Shown: positions 14,203-17,789 of the stretch, in pieces
Layout: every line of letters starts with the position of its first letter
How positions within the stretch are numbered: the first letter of the stretch is position 1
Assembly: GCA_035266865.1 (NCBI GenBank)
Contig: DATFMR010000057.1
Span: 1-17,789, forward strand
Source: JAKAGZ01 sp035266865
Lineage (GTDB): Bacteria > Bacteroidota > Ignavibacteria > Ignavibacteriales > Ignavibacteriaceae
Direction: 5' to 3'
Length of the DNA stretch: 17,789 nt
Position numbers and translations under genes: made by a program
Notes under the pieces: model-generated
Database searches by the model: none
What the model was told of the DNA's origin: nothing
The model's input: the letters and a program-made list of their open reading frames with translations, nothing else

Positions 14203-14220
14203 CAGTCTATATAGGTAGTA
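14203..14220. promoter_or_regulatory. Operator-like site F (12-type), upstream of the chaperone/receptor operon
   Basis: CAGTCTATATAGGTAGTA aligns with site A: core GTCT-ATAT-AGGT at 14205-14216, the right half exact and the left half degraded. It begins 11 bases after the stop of response regulator 2, equivalent to site C after regulator 1, and ends six bases before a TTGACA -35 element. Confidence 0.5.
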
Positions 14221-14225
14221 TTTTT

Positions 14226-14254
14226 TTGACAAAAATGAGCACTATTTTTAAAAT
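14226..14254 (+). promoter_or_regulatory. Strong sigma-70-type promoter between sites F and E
   Basis: TTGACA (14226-14231), exactly 17 bases, then TAAAAT (14249-14254) is the best canonical promoter I found in the window. Transcription would start near 14261, inside site E, leaving an untranslated leader of about 200 bases before the chaperone ATG at 14465. The housekeeping sigma factor of this lineage may prefer other sequences, so this is a sequence match, not proof. Confidence 0.5.
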
Positions 14255-14273
14255 ACCTTTATTCAGGTAGTAG
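14254..14273. promoter_or_regulatory. Operator-like site E (14-type), over the predicted transcription start
   Basis: ATACCT-TTATTC-AGGTAGTA, with core ACCT-N6-AGGT at 14255-14268, starts at the last base of the -10 hexamer and covers the predicted start of transcription. TACC...GGTA spans 16 bases, the same overall length as a NarL 7-2-7 site. A protein bound here would be expected to block initiation; F just upstream of -35 could activate or help looping (inference). Confidence 0.55.
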
Positions 14274-14464
14274 TTTGATGGCACCTAAATCGATAGCTTA
14301 AGATATGGATGGAATCCAGAAAACTCATTTATGAGCTAAAAACTATTAAATATTAATTAAACAGAATTAAAACGAGGAATTATCTGATAAATTTATACTA
14401 CATTCCGCAATAACATTCAGATAGTACATAATGTAAACCATATCACAAACAACAAATGTAGTTA
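14274..14464 (+). other. Gene-free leader before the chaperone gene
   Basis: No open frame of useful length lies here. There is a small CTCAT-TT-ATGAG inverted repeat near 14325, too weak to name. No strong Shine-Dalgarno is seen before the ATG at 14465. If the promoter at 14226 is used, this is a roughly 190-base 5' untranslated leader. Confidence 0.4.
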
Positions 14465-16129
14465 ATGAAATTAAAAGCATTAATACCCTTATTATTAACT
14501 TTAGTGATTTCTACTTATGCGGGAAATCGTTCAAAGGATAATGTGGTATTGGCTTCTGTGGGGGGACATAAAATTACGATGGGGGACTTTACTGCCAGAT
14601 ACGAAGACTACCTGATTTATTCGGGCGTTAAAGATAATGTGCCCCTGAGATTTTCAATTCTAAATAATATGATAAATGAAATTTTGTTGAAGGATTATGA
14701 TAATAATTCCAAAATTTATAATAATTCTGAATATCAAAAAGAATTGAAATGGACTAAAGACGAAGTTATCCTGGCTTATCTAAAAGATCAGGAAGTATAT
14801 TCCAAAATTACCGCAACTGAAAATGAACTTCATAAAGCTTTTGAAAGAACTAATATAAAACTTGAAGTAAGGCATTTATATGCACCTACCAAAAAAGCTG
14901 CTGATGAATTATATGCTCTTCTAAAAATGGGCGTTGATTTTAATAAGCTGGCAAAGCAGGTTTTCACAGATTCTTTATTAAGGAATAACGGAGGATATCT
15001 TGGATATATTTCCTGGGGAAGTACTGATCCAAATTTTGAAGAAGCAGCATATTCACTGAAAGTTGGTGAAATATCAAAACCGGTTAAAACTGCGAAGGGT
15101 TACAGCATAATCAAATTGGAAAATCGAGTTGTCAATCCTATGATGACAGAGTATAGCTATTTGAATATGAAGCCAAAGCTGGAAAGGGCGGTAAAAATAT
15201 CTAAAAAAAGCTCCTACGAAAAAGCATACCTTGCGAAAATATTTGGTAAAAACACTATAAAATTTAATGATCAAACGATAAGTAATATTTACAAAGAATT
15301 AGAACAAACCGAAACATTATCTGTAGAAAACGAAAATGGTTCAAAAGCATCCACCGAATTTTGCGTTGAATATCAGGGGAAAAAATATAGCAAGAATGAA
15401 ATACTTGCTATGTTATTTTCTTCTCCGCAATACAGTCTTGAGAAAATAAAATCTGTTAAAGCTTTAGAAGCAGCGGTGCTTGGACTTTTGATGCAGGAAA
15501 AACTATTAAGCATTGCAAAAAGAAAAGGTTACGATAATAAAATAGATGTGACTACAAAATACAATGAACTGGCCAAGAATATTTTCTTGAACTATAAAAG
15601 AAAAGAAATACTAAAAACTGTTGACGTATCAGATTCAGAACTATATAGTTTTTATAACAAAAACATATCCTACTTCAAAGAAGAAAATGAAATGAATGTA
15701 CAGGAAATCGTTGTGCAAGATTCTTCATTATTAGGAATGATAAGGAATAAATTAGAAGCTGGGGAAAATTTTGGGAAACTTGCCGAAGAATATTCATTAA
15801 GAAAGTGGAGCTCAAAAAATAAAGGAATATTGGGACTATCACCGGTCTCAAAATTTGGAGAGTTGAAGGATACGCTATGGGATTCACCCTTAGGGAAAGT
15901 AGTTGGTCCTTTGAAATTTGATAAATATACGGGCTTCTTTAAGGTGTTAAAAAAACAAGATGGGAAACCAGTTGCTTTTAAATTTGTAAAAGCAAAAATC
16001 CTTAATGCGGTGCGCAATGAGAAGGGTTTCCCTTACATGAAAAAACATCTTGAAAAATTATCTAAGAAGACTGATATCAAAGTAAACGATAAATTATTAG
16101 CAAATTATAATTTTAATCTAGCAGGATAA
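14465..16129 (+). CDS. SurA/PpiC-like parvulin peptidyl-prolyl isomerase, two rotamase domains
   Basis: A predicted periplasmic folding factor of 554 residues. Signal peptide 1-20 (ending STYAG), then an N-terminal SurA-like helical chaperone region about 26-125, a first parvulin domain about 133-220 (EVRHLYAPT, DFNKLAKQVFTDSLLRNNGGYLGYISWGS, FEEAAYSLKVGEIS.PVKTAKGYSIIKL), a middle helical region with a second SurA-N-like stretch (about 300-400), and a second, more diverged rotamase domain about 409-497 (MNVQEIVVQD, NFGKLAEEYSLR, KGILGLSPVSKFGEL). The family helps unfolded outer-membrane proteins reach the BAM complex. The next gene, 32 bases on and on the same strand, is a TonB-dependent receptor, so it may serve that beta-barrel in particular. 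Whether either domain has isomerase activity cannot be told. Sites F/E and a canonical promoter lie about 200 bases upstream. Confidence 0.9.
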   Translation: MKLKALIPLLLTLVISTYAGNRSKDNVVLASVGGHKITMGDFTARYEDYLIYSGVKDNVPLRFSILNNMINEILLKDYDNNSKIYNNSEYQKELKWTKDEVILAYLKDQEVYSKITATENELHKAFERTNIKLEVRHLYAPTKKAADELYALLKMGVDFNKLAKQVFTDSLLRNNGGYLGYISWGSTDPNFEEAAYSLKVGEISKPVKTAKGYSIIKLENRVVNPMMTEYSYLNMKPKLERAVKISKKSSYEKAYLAKIFGKNTIKFNDQTISNIYKELEQTETLSVENENGSKASTEFCVEYQGKKYSKNEILAMLFSSPQYSLEKIKSVKALEAAVLGLLMQEKLLSIAKRKGYDNKIDVTTKYNELAKNIFLNYKRKEILKTVDVSDSELYSFYNKNISYFKEENEMNVQEIVVQDSSLLGMIRNKLEAGENFGKLAEEYSLRKWSSKNKGILGLSPVSKFGELKDTLWDSPLGKVVGPLKFDKYTGFFKVLKKQDGKPVAFKFVKAKILNAVRNEKGFPYMKKHLEKLSKKTDIKVNDKLLANYNFNLAG

Positions 16130-16161
16130 AATAATAAGGCTTAAATCGCCCGGGAGAAATT

Positions 16162-17789
16162 ATGAGAAAAATATCACTCATTCTTATTCTGTTTATAACT
16201 TCATCCACCTTATTATTAGCAGGCACAACCGGTAAATTAACTGGGAAAGTGATCGATGCAAAAACTAAGGAAGCATTACCTTTTGTAAATGTTGTAATCC
16301 TAGGTACTAATTTAGGTGCTGCTACAGATATTGATGGCAACTATACAATACTCAATATACCGCCTGGTAAATATGACGTAAAAGTTCAGTATATAGGTTA
16401 CCAGGCAGTTATTGTTGAAGGCATCTCTATTTCAATTGATCTTACAACCAGACAGGATTTTACTCTTTCCGAATCTTCAGTTGAATTAGAAGCAGTTGTT
16501 GTTGAAGGCAGAAAAGATGTTTTGAAAAAAGATGTTACATCAAGCCAATCATCAGTTTCGGCCGATCAGATAAGTGCACTTCCTGTTCAGGAATTCAGCG
16601 ATTTATTACAACTTCAGCCAGGCGTTTCAAAAGATGCGGGTGGGGGATTTCATATCAGGGGCGGAAGAACTAGTGAAATTGCATACTGGGTAAATGGAAT
16701 TTCAATTACAGATCCCTATGATAACAGTCGTGGTATTGATATAGACAATAGCAGTGTTCAGGAGCTGCAAGTTATCAGCGGTACATTTAATGCTGAATAT
16801 GGAAATGCGATGTCAGGAATTGTAAATACTGTTACCAAAGAAGGCGGTCGTAAATATCATGGAAGTCTTAATATTTACAGTAGCGATTATGCCAGTAATT
16901 TTACTTCATACTTTGCAAATATTGATAACTATGATCCATTTACGAATTATAATTTCCAGGGAAGTTTGAGTGGGCCGGTGCCTTTTACAAATGATAAAAT
17001 TACGTTTTTTGGAAATGCCAGGTATAATTATGATGATGGATATCTTTACGGTTATAACTTTTATAATCCCGATGGATCAAAGGGAAATGGCAAACCTGTT
17101 TCAATGAGCTGGAGTAAAAAATGGCAGGGACTTGCTAACATTTCTTACCAGATTATCCCCGGCATTAAAATAAACACAGAATTTTTATACTCTACTGATA
17201 AATATCAGGATTATGACCATTCTTTTAAATGGGAACCCGGGGGAAATCCAATAAAATATTCGCGAAGCTATAATGGGACAGTTACTATTAACCATGTATT
17301 GTCACCCAAAGCTTTTTATACTTTAAGAGGAAATTATTTCTTTAAAGATTTTAAACAGCGACTTTATTATAGCACAAGTGATCCAAGATATTTACATCCG
17401 GATTCACTTAATACCGTCAACTATGCTTTCCATACAAAGGGAACTGATCTTCATAGATTTTTTAGAGAAACAAATTCCTATTCTCTAAAATTTGATTTCT
17501 CCGGTCAGTTTACAGACAACCATTTGGTACAGTTTGGTACTGAAGCAAAAAGACATGATATCCTTTTTGATGATTACACACTTCAGCCTTTAACTGTTAA
17601 CGGAATTCCGGTTGATCCTTTTCGACCAGCAATTCCTGATTTAAGTTCTACAAACAGAAATAATTATAACGCAAAGCCTATTGAATTTTCCGCATATCTT
17701 CAGGACAAGATAGAATATAAGAGTGTAATTATTAATGTTGGTTTAAGATGGGATTATTTTGATTCCAAAGGCAAAGCAATTGTCGATCC
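16162..17789 (+). CDS. TonB-dependent outer-membrane receptor (partial, C-terminus beyond window)
   Basis: About 542 residues are visible before the right edge. Signal peptide 1-20 (MRKISLILI, ending TLLLAG), then a carboxypeptidase-regulatory-like beta-sandwich about 24-90 (GKVIDAKTKEALPFVNVVI, TDIDGNYTILNIPPGKYDVKVQYIGYQ), then the plug domain about 110-230 (SADQISALPVQEFSDLLQLQPGVS, FHIRGGRTSEIAYWVNGISITDP, ISGTFNAEYGNAMSGIVNTVTKEGG), then the start of the beta-barrel. GGGAG lies five bases before the ATG. The architecture is that of Bacteroidota-type receptors that import glycans, metals or other ligands across the outer membrane. It lies in an apparent operon with the parvulin chaperone. 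No SusD-like partner is visible before the edge, so calling it SusC would be premature; maltodextrin import is inferred only from the neighbourhood. Confidence 0.93.
   Translation, partial: MRKISLILILFITSSTLLLAGTTGKLTGKVIDAKTKEALPFVNVVILGTNLGAATDIDGNYTILNIPPGKYDVKVQYIGYQAVIVEGISISIDLTTRQDFTLSESSVELEAVVVEGRKDVLKKDVTSSQSSVSADQISALPVQEFSDLLQLQPGVSKDAGGGFHIRGGRTSEIAYWVNGISITDPYDNSRGIDIDNSSVQELQVISGTFNAEYGNAMSGIVNTVTKEGGRKYHGSLNIYSSDYASNFTSYFANIDNYDPFTNYNFQGSLSGPVPFTNDKITFFGNARYNYDDGYLYGYNFYNPDGSKGNGKPVSMSWSKKWQGLANISYQIIPGIKINTEFLYSTDKYQDYDHSFKWEPGGNPIKYSRSYNGTVTINHVLSPKAFYTLRGNYFFKDFKQRLYYSTSDPRYLHPDSLNTVNYAFHTKGTDLHRFFRETNSYSLKFDFSGQFTDNHLVQFGTEAKRHDILFDDYTLQPLTVNGIPVDPFRPAIPDLSSTNRNNYNAKPIEFSAYLQDKIEYKSVIINVGLRWDYFDSKGKAIVD

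Noticed and set aside
1..17789. CRISPR arrays, tRNA/rRNA genes, insertion sequences or integrase genes
   Set aside because: I saw no regularly spaced repeats, no tRNA-like cloverleaf sequence and no transposase or integrase motifs in the window.

Overview
The window looks like chromosomal DNA from a Bacteroidota/Chlorobiota-group bacterium, most plausibly a member of the Ignavibacteria. The DNA is AT-rich. The large secreted amylase ends in a type IX secretion (T9SS) sorting domain with the NYPNPFNPST and GIYFYQI signatures. There is a two-component sensor with Reg_prop propeller repeats and a Y_Y_Y domain, and a TonB-dependent receptor with an N-terminal carboxypeptidase-regulatory-like domain. 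The lineage is inferred from protein style only.

Layout. Positions 1-562 (minus) hold a LysR-type regulator cut by the left edge. Positions 635-2167 (minus) encode the 4-alpha-glucanotransferase MalQ. Positions 2305-3252 (plus) encode an aldo/keto reductase. Positions 3299-4654 (minus) encode an exported GH13 alpha-amylase, divergent from an MFS sugar transporter at 4804-6315 (plus). Positions 6490-9342 (plus) encode a 950-residue secreted GH13 enzyme with an E-set starch-binding-type module and a T9SS tail, followed by a clear terminator. Positions 9524-13396 (plus) are a two-component operon: a double-propeller sensor kinase and a NarL-type response regulator. A diverged second copy of the regulator lies at 13578-14192. 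Positions 14465-16129 encode a two-domain parvulin chaperone, followed after 32 bases by a TonB-dependent receptor cut by the right edge.

Inferred working model: an alpha-glucan (starch/glycogen/maltodextrin) utilisation locus. The T9SS-exported GH13 enzyme cuts polymer outside the cell, oligosaccharides enter the periplasm (possibly through the TonB-dependent receptor), the second GH13 enzyme trims them, the SLC45-like MFS carrier imports them, and MalQ rearranges them in the cytoplasm. The Reg_prop kinase and NarL-type regulators probably sense a glycan or its products.

The most interesting signal is not a gene. A family of short inverted repeats (core ACCT-N4-AGGT or ACCT-N6-AGGT) occurs in every intergenic region from 4.7 kb to 14.3 kb that could drive an operon: the amylase/transporter divergence, the big amylase, the kinase, the second regulator and the chaperone/receptor operon. 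Two sites share 19 identical bases. A paired arrangement is repeated behind both response-regulator genes. This suggests a local regulon controlled by the encoded response regulator(s). A run of nine G inside the sensor kinase gene, where a one-base change either way gives an early stop, is a second notable feature.
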